Shown here: positions 1 to 7,142 of the stretch, piece by piece
Layout: each line of letters opens with the position of its first letter
Numbering within the stretch: position 1 is the first letter of the stretch
DNA from: Leucobacter sp. PH1c
GTDB lineage: Bacteria > Actinomycetota > Actinomycetes > Actinomycetales > Microbacteriaceae
Direction: 5' to 3'
Length of the DNA: 64,000 bases
NCBI RefSeq assembly: GCF_000633415.1
Contig: NZ_AYMV01000021.1
Coordinates: forward strand, 1 to 64,000
Notes under the pieces: generated by a model
Databases searched by the model: none
What the model was told of the DNA's origin: nothing
Seen by the model: only the letters and a program-made list of their open reading frames with translations
Made by a program: the position numbers and the translations under genes

Positions 1-160
1 CGGGGGGCCCCCCGCCGCACCCCGCCCGGGGGTGCTGAGTGAGCCAACGCTGGTCGCTTCGCGAAGTGCCTAGAGCATCGACTGGGGGAGACCGAGCGAA
101 CGATTGCTGCACTAGCCTTCGAGCGGGGAGGGGGCGAACCTCAGGAGTGAACGAGCGCGC

Positions 161-709
161 ATGGAACCCCAGTCCCTTGAGCATTCCGGTCGGTGTGAGG
201 ACTGGATTCGGCGAGATGAGGGCTACTTGCCGCGTCGATTTTCGCGAACCGTCGTCATGCTGCATCCGGGTGCGACCGCGACCGGCAATCGAGAGGTCCC
301 GTTTGCCGCCCCGAATCCGAACAACGTGCGATGTGACGAAGAGGTCGAGCTGGCGTTTGATGCGGCACTGCTCGATGTGTTTCCGGAGTCCACGCCGTGT
401 CGATACGCCTTGTATGGAGGGTTTGCGCGGTACCCGGAGCGTCGGAGGCTCGAGGAGCTGGGATTGCTGAGGATTTCAGGGAGGCTTGACTACTTCGTGG
501 GAAAAGGCCCGCTGGGATCGCACCTGTTCGCGGCCACAGACGAGCTGTTCGGAGGCTTTCTTCCGCTCGCGTTCCTCTGGGCAGAGGACGAGAGCTGGTT
601 CGTGGCTTCGCCTCCTGACCTCGACTTCACCGCGGTCGGCTGCACCGACCAACTTGCCACGCGCCTGCTTGACGACGACGCGCTTCACGCGTTCGAGTGG
701 TCGGGCTGA
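161..709 (+). CDS. hypothetical protein (182 aa), possibly acquired
   Basis: I do not recognise a family. The frame stays open for 182 codons and reads like a soluble acidic protein, with an aromatic-rich C-terminal third (LFGGFLPLAFLW, ESWFVASPP) and no signal peptide or membrane segment. An AGGAG at 143-147 is rather far from the ATG at 161, so an internal ATG at 258 (MLHPGATATG) is an alternative start. Codon use is looser than in neighbouring genes: many third positions are A or T (cga, gat, ttt, gga, att). That suggests foreign origin or weak selection. It stands alone at the window edge and converges with the arsO-like gene. The existence of the gene is moderately supported; its function is unknown. 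Confidence 0.5.
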   Translation: MEPQSLEHSGRCEDWIRRDEGYLPRRFSRTVVMLHPGATATGNREVPFAAPNPNNVRCDEEVELAFDAALLDVFPESTPCRYALYGGFARYPERRRLEELGLLRISGRLDYFVGKGPLGSHLFAATDELFGGFLPLAFLWAEDESWFVASPPDLDFTAVGCTDQLATRLLDDDALHAFEWSG

Positions 710-798
710 GGAGCCCTCGGTGAGCGGATCCGATTCTCGGGTTCGAGAGCGGGGCATGAGCCTGTGTGGATCTTGCCCCGCCCTGTTCTGAGCGCGGG

Positions 799-2055
799 TC
801 AGCGGCCGGCGGCGGGAGCGTCAAAGAGCCCCGCCCCGCCGCACACGCCCGTGTCGGGGAGAACGAGGTCAACGCGTTCCGCCGCCTCGCGGTCGCCAGC
901 GATCGCTGCGACGACGCTGCGCACCTGTTCGAACCCCGTCAGAGCGAGGAACGTGGGAGCGCGGCCATAGGACTTCGCGCCCACAATGTAGAGCCCGGGG
1001 TCGGGCTGCTCGAGGTCAGTCGCACCCGTGGCCCGGATGGATCCGCAGGAGTGCAGGTTCGGGTCGACCTCCGCGGCGATCCTCGACGGTGCCTGCATAC
1101 GCATGTCGAGGTCGAGCCGGACCTCTGAGAGGAACGAGAGCTCGGGGCGGAAGCCGGTCGCGACGAAGATCCGCGCAGCAGGATCCAGCCGGCGGCCGTC
1201 CTCGGCAACGAGCACCGCCTGCCCGTCTTCGATCTCGATCCGCTCGGTGCGGAATCCGGTCACGAGGTCGACGAGGCCCTCCTCGACCGCCTGCTTCGCG
1301 CGCTGGCCCAGCGCGCCGCGCTCGGGGAGCTCGTCTGCGCTACCGCCGCCGAACGTGTTGCCGATCGTGCCGCGACGCAGCACCCACGTGATCCGAGTTC
1401 CTGGCTCCCGCTTCGCCACTCGCGACAGGATCCCGATCGTCGTTGCCGCCGAGTGGCCGTTGCCGACGACCACGACGTGCCGGCCCGCCAGGGTGCTGGC
1501 GTCCTCGCTGGCGGGCATGCGGTGCTCCATGAGACCCGCCTCGATCGCGGCGCGCTCGCCGAGTGCAGGGAGCCCGTCAGCGCCGGCGGGATTGGGTGTC
1601 CGCCAGGTGCCCGATGCGTCGATCACGGCGCTCGCTTCGATCCGCTCCTCCGTGCCGTCCGCGCGCTCGATGTGCACGACGAAGGGCTGCTCGGCTCGGC
1701 CCCCGTCAACGGAGAGATCTCGGCCCCTGCGGCCGACGCCGACGACCCGCGTCCCGGAACGCACGCGGTCGCCAAGGGCGTCGGCGAGCGGTGCGAGGTA
1801 CTGCTCGATCCACTGCGCGCCGGTCGGATAACCCTGCGTCGGAGCCGACCATCCGGTCGGCTCCAGCAGCCGCCGTGATGCGGCATCCGTGAGTTCCGTC
1901 CAGGGCGAGAACAGGCGCACGTGCCCCCACTCGGCAACGGCAGATGCTGCGGTAGCGCCGGACTCCAGAACGAGCGGCTCGAGTCCGCGCTCCAGGAGAT
2001 GAGCGGCTGCGGCCAGTCCCTGCGGACCAGCACCAATGACGACAACGGGACTCAC
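799..2055 (-). CDS. arsO: ArsO-like FAD/NAD(P)-dependent monooxygenase
   Basis: A 418-aa flavoprotein of the flavin-containing monooxygenase type. The N-terminus carries the FAD-binding Rossmann motif VVVIGAGPQG, a second dinucleotide motif (VVVVGNGHSA) lies mid-protein, and FVATGFRPE is the usual distal ATG motif. The start is set at GTG 2055 because GGAGG (complement of 2061-2065) lies 5 nt upstream. An ATG at 2067 is also in frame but overlaps that ribosome site. The gene is divergent from an ArsR regulator and shares two operator-like dyads with it. Flavoproteins of this type (ArsO) are known in actinobacterial ars operons, which is why I use the name. The substrate is inferred from context only; no arsenite pump or arsenate reductase lies in the window. 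Confidence 0.72.
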   Translation of the reverse strand: MSPVVVIGAGPQGLAAAAHLLERGLEPLVLESGATAASAVAEWGHVRLFSPWTELTDAASRRLLEPTGWSAPTQGYPTGAQWIEQYLAPLADALGDRVRSGTRVVGVGRRGRDLSVDGGRAEQPFVVHIERADGTEERIEASAVIDASGTWRTPNPAGADGLPALGERAAIEAGLMEHRMPASEDASTLAGRHVVVVGNGHSAATTIGILSRVAKREPGTRITWVLRRGTIGNTFGGGSADELPERGALGQRAKQAVEEGLVDLVTGFRTERIEIEDGQAVLVAEDGRRLDPAARIFVATGFRPELSFLSEVRLDLDMRMQAPSRIAAEVDPNLHSCGSIRATGATDLEQPDPGLYIVGAKSYGRAPTFLALTGFEQVRSVVAAIAGDREAAERVDLVLPDTGVCGGAGLFDAPAAGR

Positions 2056-2069
2056 TGCAACCTCCATGC

Positions 2070-2128
2070 ATTGATGTTCTTCAATATGAGACAAGGAGAT
2101 TCTGTCCTTCGCATCGACAGATGTCAAT
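2070..2128. promoter_or_regulatory. Twin ArsR-type operators in the arsO/arsR intergenic region
   Basis: Two 16-bp dyads of the same design lie between the divergent genes. ATTGA-N6-TCAAT is at 2070-2085 and ATCGA-N6-TCAAT at 2113-2128; read on the other strand, the second is ATTGA-N6-TCGAT. ArsR/SmtB repressors bind short dyads of this kind. The first abuts the arsO ribosome site and the second lies about 20 bp before arsR, so one repressor could silence both directions. Confidence 0.6.
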
Positions 2129-2148
2129 ACGTGGTGCAGAATGGGGTC

Positions 2149-2490
2149 ATGCCTCATCCGCCGGTCACCCTCGACGCCGCTGCCGCGTCATGCTGCGCCC
2201 CCGGCCAGGCGATGGATGACAGTGCGGCCCGCGATCTCGCGAAGGTCTTCAAAGCGCTCGGCGATCCGACGCGGGTGAAGCTGCTGGCGATGATCATCGC
2301 CAGCAGCGCCGGCGAGATGTGCGTCTGCGACCTCACCGACCCCGTGGGTCTGTCGCAGCCGACGGTCTCCCACCACATGAAGCTGCTCGTCGCGGCGGGG
2401 CTCGTTGCTCGCGAGCAGCGCGGAAAATGGGCCTACTACCGGCCCACGACCGGTGCGCTCGCCGACGCGGTGCAGGCGCTGCTGGGCTGA
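2149..2490 (+). CDS. arsR: ArsR/SmtB family metalloregulator
   Basis: A 113-aa winged-helix repressor. The core reads FKALGDPTRVKLLAMI, followed by the recognition helix LSQPTVSHHMKLL. The motif EMCVCDL matches the ELCVCDL As(III)/Sb(III) site of classical ArsR, with both cysteines in the DNA-binding helix. An extra CC pair (SCCAPG) near the N-terminus could supply a third thiol ligand. The start is ATG 2149; upstream in-frame starts would run through the operator region. It sits divergently from the arsO-like flavoprotein with paired dyads between them, so autoregulation and control of arsO are likely. No arsB, acr3 or arsC gene follows in the window. Confidence 0.85.
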   Translation: MPHPPVTLDAAAASCCAPGQAMDDSAARDLAKVFKALGDPTRVKLLAMIIASSAGEMCVCDLTDPVGLSQPTVSHHMKLLVAAGLVAREQRGKWAYYRPTTGALADAVQALLG

Positions 2491-2504
2491 GCGTCCACGC
2501 CGCT

Positions 2505-2528
2505 CGGGCGCCACGGGGGTGCCGCCCG
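2505..2528 (+). terminator. Hairpin after arsR
   Basis: CGGGCGCCAC (2505-2514) can pair with GTGCCGCCCG (2519-2528) with one mismatch around a GGGG loop, 15 nt after the arsR stop. No U-tract follows, so its role as a terminator is inferred. Confidence 0.4.
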
Positions 2529-2576
2529 TGCCACGTCAGGTGCACACGGGGTTCGCGAGCCGGGTGTGTTGACGTG

Positions 2577-2601
2577 AATTTTCGCGTCGTCGCAGAAAAT
2601 T
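2577..2601 (+). promoter_or_regulatory. AT-rich dyad upstream of the envelope-stress operon
   Basis: AATTTTC (2577-2583) and GAAAATT (2595-2601) form a perfect 7-bp inverted repeat with an 11-nt spacer. It stands out in GC-rich surroundings, about 105 bp before the first gene of the operon. A TTGACG directly upstream (2569-2574) could be a -35 element. This is a candidate operator or promoter element of the stress operon. Confidence 0.4.
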
Positions 2602-2706
2602 TGTGACATCTCCCCGAGAGAGACCGTCCTATGTGCAGAGCGTTGTTCTTCGCTCGCTGGACAGCGCGGCCGGCGGCCGTGCTTCTGCATCTTGGAGGTA
2701 GTTCTG

Positions 2707-3219
2707 ATGGTTACGAATGATGTGAACGCAACGGGTACTCCTGAGGAAAGCGCGTCGGCGCAGCGCCGGGGAAGCTCCGCGGGCTCGTCACGAGTGGATC
2801 GCGCGCCTGCGGTCGGACACGCTTCGGCCGACGCAGAGGCGTCAGCGGGGCGGACGACCATCGCCGAGGGCGTGGTCGCGAAGGTCGCGGGGATCGCAGC
2901 TCGCGAGGTGTCCGGCGTTCACGCACTCGGCGGCGGCGGGGCTCGCGCGTTCGGCGCGATCCGTGACGCCGTGAACGCGACGGACCTCACCCAGGGCGTG
3001 AAGGTCGAGGTCGGGGAGACGCAGGCCGCGGCGGACATCACGATCGTGGTGGACTACCCGGCTCCGATCCAGGAGGTCGCCGATAACGTTCGTGCCGCGG
3101 TGACCGACGCGATCAGCCGACTCGTCGGCCTGCAGGTCGTCGAGGTGAACATCGATGTGAACGATGTCCACCTCCCGAGCGATGACGCTGACGACGATAC
3201 CGAATCGCGCGTCTCATGA
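2707..3219 (+). CDS. Asp23/Gls24 family envelope stress protein
   Basis: A 170-aa protein with a disordered Ser/Ala-rich N-terminus (about residues 1-45) and an Asp23/Gls24 domain. The domain opens with TTIAEGVVAKVAGIAAREV and continues through GVKVEVGETQAAADITIVVDYP and VVEVNIDVNDVHLP, which is the standard family pattern. Family members coat the inner face of the membrane through an AmaP-type anchor and rise under alkaline or envelope stress. The start at ATG 2707 is fixed by GGAGG at 2694-2698. It heads an eleven-gene operon; its last four bases overlap the next gene. Confidence 0.85.
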   Translation: MVTNDVNATGTPEESASAQRRGSSAGSSRVDRAPAVGHASADAEASAGRTTIAEGVVAKVAGIAAREVSGVHALGGGGARAFGAIRDAVNATDLTQGVKVEVGETQAAADITIVVDYPAPIQEVADNVRAAVTDAISRLVGLQVVEVNIDVNDVHLPSDDADDDTESRVS

Positions 3220-3407
3220 ACTCGACGCTGACCGGGGCTCTGGTTGGCGCGGTGCTGGCGTTCGCTGCGCTGATCTTCGGGTTCTGGGGATTCCTCCTGG
3301 TTTCGCTGCTCATGGCGATCGGAGCTCTGACCGGGCGTGTGATGTCGGGTCAGCTGGACTTCCGTGCCCTCGCAAGTGCGTTCACAGGGAGGCGGACCTC
3401 GTCATGA
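3216..3407 (+). CDS. DUF2273-like small membrane protein
   Basis: A 63-aa protein with two close hydrophobic segments (about residues 5-24 and 26-40) joined by a short turn (FGFWGF), then a polar tail ending in GRRTSS. Small proteins of this layout (DUF2273) accompany Asp23 genes in Gram-positive stress operons, where they help membrane localisation. It overlaps both the preceding and the following gene by ATGA, so translation is probably coupled. The role is inferred from context. Confidence 0.75.
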   Translation: MNSTLTGALVGAVLAFAALIFGFWGFLLVSLLMAIGALTGRVMSGQLDFRALASAFTGRRTSS

Positions 3408-3793
3408 GCCTGCTGGCCGGTGAATCCCCGAGCGCTGCGGGACCCCTCGATTCCGGTCTTCGGACGCCCGGCACGGTTCGGGTGCACGAGCGAGTCATTG
3501 ACAAGGTCGTGCGGGAAGCCTCAGCGGGCGCCATCGGTGTCTCTCGGGATGACGTGAGCGTCGAGGTCGCAGAGTGGGGCGGAGGCCTGGCCGTGAGAAT
3601 CGCAGCGAAGCTCCCCGCCCCGGATCTCAGCGATCTCACGGCGGTCGAGGCCGCAGTGCCGGTGATCGACCGGGTGCGCGTGCTGCAGTCCGAACTCTCG
3701 GCAGAATTCGCGAGGGTGACGGGACGGGAGATCCGCCGAGTGTCGTTCACCGTCACGGGCGCGATCATCCCCAAGCGAAAGCGGGTGAATTAG
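3404..3793 (+). CDS. Asp23/Gls24-like domain protein
   Basis: A 129-aa protein without membrane segments. After a short variable N-terminus it shows VRVHERVIDKVVREASAGAIGV and then alternating strands (VSVEVAEWGGGLAVRIAAKL, IRRVSFTVTGAII), which resembles a divergent Asp23/Gls24 fold. It ends in a basic tail (PKRKRVN) that could bind membrane lipid headgroups. Translation is coupled to the DUF2273-like gene by an ATGA overlap, and the stop is immediately followed by the next start. I infer that it is a second Asp23-type scaffold subunit. Confidence 0.65.
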   Translation: MSLLAGESPSAAGPLDSGLRTPGTVRVHERVIDKVVREASAGAIGVSRDDVSVEVAEWGGGLAVRIAAKLPAPDLSDLTAVEAAVPVIDRVRVLQSELSAEFARVTGREIRRVSFTVTGAIIPKRKRVN

Positions 3794-4375
3794 ATGACGA
3801 ACACCGTGCTGAAGCGCGTGGTGCGCAGAGAGACGCACTCGCCGCGCACCGTGGTGACCGTGATCGTGCTCGTGATCGTCGCCGGTGCCGCGATCCTCGC
3901 GGGTGTCGAGATCGTGCTCCATCTGCTCGGGCTCGGCCCATGGGTCATCGCGCCTGAGGCCGCGCTCACGTGGTTGCGGGAGCTGCCGGTCCAGCCGCAG
4001 GGCGTGGTCGTTGCGGGAGGGATCCTCGTCGCGATTGCCGGGGTGATCCTCGTGTGGTTCGCCATCGCCCCGGGCCGGAGGCCGAGGCACGAGCTCGGAT
4101 CCTCGTCGCACGCTGTGATCGTCGACAACGGCGTACTCGCGTCGTCATTGGCGGAGCGCGTGCGGCGTGAACTGGATCTCGCCCCGGGCGCGGTCGTCGT
4201 CGGCGTCGGTCATCTCGGCGCGGATGTCACCGTGAGGCCTGAGCCCGGGCACCGGCTCGACAAGAGCGAGGTGCGTGCGGTGGCCGAGTCGGAGCTGGCC
4301 GCCTACGAAATGTCTCCCCGGGTGAAGGTACGGGCACGAGTGCTGCACGTTGAAGATGCGGAGGGCCGATCATGA
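3794..4375 (+). CDS. DUF6286-like two-TM membrane protein
   Basis: A 193-aa protein with a basic N-terminus (VLKRVVRRE), a first membrane span (about residues 19-45, VVTVIVLVIVAGAAILAGV), a short extracytoplasmic loop, a second span (about 70-90) and a cytoplasmic C-terminal domain of mixed strands and helices ending in RVLHVEDAEGRS. This is the architecture of DUF6286 proteins found in actinobacterial Asp23 operons. It starts right after the preceding stop and overlaps the next gene by four bases. A membrane anchor or scaffold partner role is inferred. Confidence 0.65.
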   Translation: MTNTVLKRVVRRETHSPRTVVTVIVLVIVAGAAILAGVEIVLHLLGLGPWVIAPEAALTWLRELPVQPQGVVVAGGILVAIAGVILVWFAIAPGRRPRHELGSSSHAVIVDNGVLASSLAERVRRELDLAPGAVVVGVGHLGADVTVRPEPGHRLDKSEVRAVAESELAAYEMSPRVKVRARVLHVEDAEGRS

Positions 4376-4989
4376 ACACGACGAACCGTGGAGTGAACCG
4401 AGCGATCCTCTGCGTGGTCGGCCTCCTGCTGATCGGAATCGGCGGAGCAGGAGTGCTGGCCAGGCTGTGGCCAGCAGCCGGCGAGGTCTGGACGCGCTGG
4501 TCATCGGCCGGCGTGGACTGGATGGTGCGCGCGGATCAGTCGTCGCGGGTGTCGGACTCGACCACGCTGAGCTGGTTCACACTGGCGGTGCTTGCGCTGC
4601 TGCTCCTGCTCGTGGTCATCGCGGTGATCGTCATCGCGAGGCTGGGAGGCGGACGCAGCAGCGTGGTGATCCGCGAAGAGGCGGGCAGCGGGGCGCACGG
4701 GGCGGTCACGATCCGGCATGGATTCGCCGCCGACGCGATTACCCAATCGCTTGCGTCGGATGACGCAATCCTCTCCGCGAAAGTGAGTGCCCGCAGGCTG
4801 TGGGGCACCGACGTCCTCCACGTGAGCGTTACGCCGCGGCAGAACGTCTCACCCGCGGAGGTTGCTGCGACGGTGACTGGACTCGTCGACCGTCTGGCGA
4901 CTCTCCTGGGGCGTGAACTCGCGACGGTCGTCACGATCCACTCCGGGATCCGCTCGAAGCTCGCAGCGGACCAGTCCCGAGTCCACTGA
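4372..4989 (+). CDS. amaP: AmaP-like membrane anchor of the Asp23 system
   Basis: A 205-aa protein with two membrane spans (about residues 12-32 and 66-90, the second very rich in Leu/Val/Ile). A C-terminal cytoplasmic domain (SVVIREEAGSGAHGAVTIRH onward) follows. In staphylococci AmaP has two spans and tethers Asp23 to the membrane, and the layout here fits. Sequence identity cannot be judged by eye, so the symbol rests on architecture and on its place in the operon. A 36-nt gap with a good AGGAAG ribosome site follows before the next small gene. Confidence 0.6.
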   Translation: MNTTNRGVNRAILCVVGLLLIGIGGAGVLARLWPAAGEVWTRWSSAGVDWMVRADQSSRVSDSTTLSWFTLAVLALLLLLVVIAVIVIARLGGGRSSVVIREEAGSGAHGAVTIRHGFAADAITQSLASDDAILSAKVSARRLWGTDVLHVSVTPRQNVSPAEVAATVTGLVDRLATLLGRELATVVTIHSGIRSKLAADQSRVH

Positions 4990-5025
4990 TCCCCGGAGTG
5001 CGGGGGAGACGAAAGGAAGAACGCG

Positions 5026-5241
5026 ATGCGGAAGAACATATTGATCCTCGCGGTGATCGCTGGAGCCGCCTATCTCGTCGGCGTCGAATCGGCGAAAGCG
5101 CGCGGGAAGAACTATGAAGACGTGCGGCACCAGTTGGAACGCCTCTGGACGAATCCCGAGGCGAAGAAGTCGCGCAAGCGCATGGCGAAGAACGCCAAGA
5201 AGTCGCTCGAGAAGGCGCGCAAGAGCCTCCTCGGCAGCTGA
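5026..5241 (+). CDS. Small YtxH-like membrane-tethered basic protein
   Basis: A 71-aa protein: one N-terminal hydrophobic segment (ILILAVIAGAAYLVGV), then a strongly basic, probably helical tail (KKSRKRMAKNAKKSLEKARKSLLGS). This resembles small YtxH-type stress proteins. GAAAGGAAG lies 7-15 nt before the ATG. It sits between the AmaP-like gene and csbD, so co-expression with the stress operon is likely. Its function is unknown. Confidence 0.7.
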   Translation: MRKNILILAVIAGAAYLVGVESAKARGKNYEDVRHQLERLWTNPEAKKSRKRMAKNAKKSLEKARKSLLGS

Positions 5242-5326
5242 ACGTGAGAGCGGCACGGCGCCGCTCTTCACCCCGCTCTCAGAGCCAGAGAGCGCCGCAG
5301 AGAACGACACGAAAGGAACGCGAACG

Positions 5327-5500
5327 ATGAGCGCTGGAGACAAGATCAAGGCCGCCGCGGACAAGATCACCGGTCAGGTGAAGGAGACGGTGGGCAAGGC
5401 CGCCGACGATGACCAGCTCGTCGCAGAGGGCCGAGCGGACCAGGCGAAGGGCACCATCAAGGAGAAGGTCGAGGACATCAAGGACATGTTCACGAAGTAG
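5327..5500 (+). CDS. CsbD family general stress protein
   Basis: A 57-aa highly charged, helix-prone protein with the CsbD pattern: GDKIKAAADKITGQVKETVG, then QLVAEGRADQAKGTIKEKVED. CsbD proteins are abundant, stress-induced and of unclear biochemical role. The start at ATG 5327 is supported by AAAGGAA upstream. It lies inside the envelope-stress operon, 85 bp after the YtxH-like gene. Confidence 0.85.
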   Translation: MSAGDKIKAAADKITGQVKETVGKAADDDQLVAEGRADQAKGTIKEKVEDIKDMFTK

Positions 5501-5571
5501 CCACCCCACCCGGGTGGGCAGGCACGCCCACCCGGGTCACCCCGTTGCACTCAATTGAAAGGAGAACCCCC

Positions 5572-5838
5572 GTGGGTTTCTTCAGCTTCCTCATTCTCGG
5601 GCTGCTCGCCGGCGCGATCGCCAAGCTCATCCTCCCCGGCAAGCAGGGCGGCGGCTGGTTCGTCACGCTGCTCCTCGGCATCGTCGGCGCGATGCTCGGT
5701 GGATGGCTCGGCGGCCTCATCTTCAACGTCAACCTGCAGGGTTTCTTCAACCTCTCGACCTGGCTGCTCGCGATCGGCGGCTCGATCCTGGTGTTGCTCA
5801 TCTACGGCATGATCGCCGGTCGCCGTGCAGACAAGTGA
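5572..5838 (+). CDS. GlsB/YeaQ/YmgE family membrane stress protein
   Basis: An 88-aa, Gly-rich protein with three hydrophobic segments. The diagnostic pattern is ILGLLAGAIAKLILPGKQGGG, then LLLGIVGAMLGGWLG, ending in a short basic tail (GRRADK). Members of the transglycosylase-associated/GlsB family are small inner-membrane stress proteins. The GTG start at 5572 is chosen because GAAAGGAG (5557-5564) lies 7 nt before it. It follows csbD and precedes the operon's sigma factor gene by about 120 bp. Confidence 0.85.
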   Translation: MGFFSFLILGLLAGAIAKLILPGKQGGGWFVTLLLGIVGAMLGGWLGGLIFNVNLQGFFNLSTWLLAIGGSILVLLIYGMIAGRRADK

Positions 5839-5958
5839 GACAAGCTCACAAGATGTGGACGAACTGTGCGATACCGATGAGGATGAAGGAGGATGGGCAA
5901 CCGCAAGGTCGACCAACGACCCTGGGAGGAGGCGCCCTTCCTATCAGGGGGATGAAGG

Positions 5959-6525
5959 ATGAGCAGTGAGCCGTACCCGAGCCCATTGGAATCGGCGGGC
6001 GACCGGATCATCGTCGGACGCGCCGCAGACGGAGACACCTCCGCCTTCGCCGTGCTCGTTCGGAGGTACGCCCCGATGATGCGGGCATATGCGAGGAGGA
6101 TCCTCCCCGGCAGCGCTGACGTCGACGATGTCGTCCAAGACGCGTTCATCACCGCCTGGGACCAGATCCCGAATCTGGAGGATTCGGAGAAGGTCTGCAG
6201 CTGGCTGATGCGGATCACCGGTCGAAAAGCGATTGACCGCATCCGGTCGACCCGACGCCACTCCGACCTGAGCGAGATGGAGCTTCCCGCACCGGACCGG
6301 ATGGCGCCGCCCCGGCAAGTCGAAGCGCGAGCAGGGATCGCGGCGCTGAGCGACGCGATCACCCAGCTCCCCGATGCCCAGCGCGAATGCTGGGTGCTCC
6401 GAGAGCTGGGCGACTACAGCTATGAGGAGATCGCCGACGAACTGGACCTCCCGATGTCAACGGTTCGGGGTTTGCTCGCCCGTGCGCGAAAAGACATCAT
6501 TGTTCGAATGGAGCAGTGGCGATGA
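5959..6525 (+). CDS. ECF-type RNA polymerase sigma factor
   Basis: A 188-aa sigma-70 family factor with only regions 2 and 4. Region 2 reads FAVLVRRYAPMMRAYARRIL and then DVDDVVQDAFITAWDQIPNL; region 4 reads QRECWVLRELGDYSYEEIADELDLPMSTVRGLLARARK with a clear helix-turn-helix. There is no extra C-terminal domain. The stop overlaps the next gene (ATGA), whose N-terminus looks like a degenerate anti-sigma domain. The location suggests it drives this operon, probably including its own promoter. I did not find a duplicated -35/-10 pair that would prove autoregulation. Confidence 0.88.
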   Translation: MSSEPYPSPLESAGDRIIVGRAADGDTSAFAVLVRRYAPMMRAYARRILPGSADVDDVVQDAFITAWDQIPNLEDSEKVCSWLMRITGRKAIDRIRSTRRHSDLSEMELPAPDRMAPPRQVEARAGIAALSDAITQLPDAQRECWVLRELGDYSYEEIADELDLPMSTVRGLLARARKDIIVRMEQWR

Positions 6526-7142
6526 ATCACAGTGATAGCCCTGATCCGCAGACCAGCTTGACCGAGCTCGGCGATCTCGACGGACACACCATCGAAGAGC
6601 TCTCCGACTACCTCGACTCCGCACGCACCCCTGCCGACCCCTCGATCGAGGGCTCTCCCGGCTGCCGCATCGCCCTGGACGCTCTGAGCCGACTTCGCGA
6701 GCTCACCCCAGAACTCCTGGCTGCCGACCTCGCAGCGGAGGCTGCGCCCGACGAGAGCTGGGTGCAGAAGGTGCTCTCCGGCATCGCCCTGGATGCGCGC
6801 GCTGGGCGACGCATCCCCCTGAGCACCGCCAGGCCCGACGCGGATCTCGGCATCACCGAGGGCGCTGTCCGGGGAGCGATCAGGGCCGCGGAGCGCACCG
6901 TGCCCGGCGTCGTGTTCGGCACCTGCCGCTTCGACGGAGACGTCACGATCCCGGGGGAGCCGGTGCGTGTTCGCGTCGAAGTCAGCGTCCCCTACGGGCA
7001 GCCGATCCCAGATCTCGTCGACCGCCTCCGCGAGGAGATCCGCACTCGCCTCCTGGCGCACACAGCATTGGCCGTGACCGGCATCGACATCACGGTGCAA
7101 GACATCCAGCAGTTCCAGAACCGGACGGAAGGACACCGATGA
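6522..7142 (+). CDS. Probable anti-sigma/Asp23 fusion protein
   Basis: A 206-aa protein. Residues about 18-60 (IEELSDYLDSARTPADPSIEGSPGCRIALDAL) recall the end of zinc-finger anti-sigma domains (YLDGEL...C..C...L), but the His/Cys ligands are mostly gone. The C-terminal half (about 115-200) is Asp23-like (GDVTIPGEPVRVRVEVSVPYG, TGIDITVQDIQ). It overlaps the ECF sigma gene by ATGA, the normal arrangement for a cognate anti-sigma. There is no membrane span. A GTG two codons upstream (6516) is an alternative start. The anti-sigma role is an inference. Confidence 0.65.
   Translation: MNHSDSPDPQTSLTELGDLDGHTIEELSDYLDSARTPADPSIEGSPGCRIALDALSRLRELTPELLAADLAAEAAPDESWVQKVLSGIALDARAGRRIPLSTARPDADLGITEGAVRGAIRAAERTVPGVVFGTCRFDGDVTIPGEPVRVRVEVSVPYGQPIPDLVDRLREEIRTRLLAHTALAVTGIDITVQDIQQFQNRTEGHR

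Noticed and set aside
5893..5955. 20-codon leader-like frame (MGNRKVDQRPWEEAPF...) before the ECF sigma gene
   Set aside because: The AAGGAGG touches the ATG with no spacing and the peptide has no attenuator features; it is not supported as a gene.
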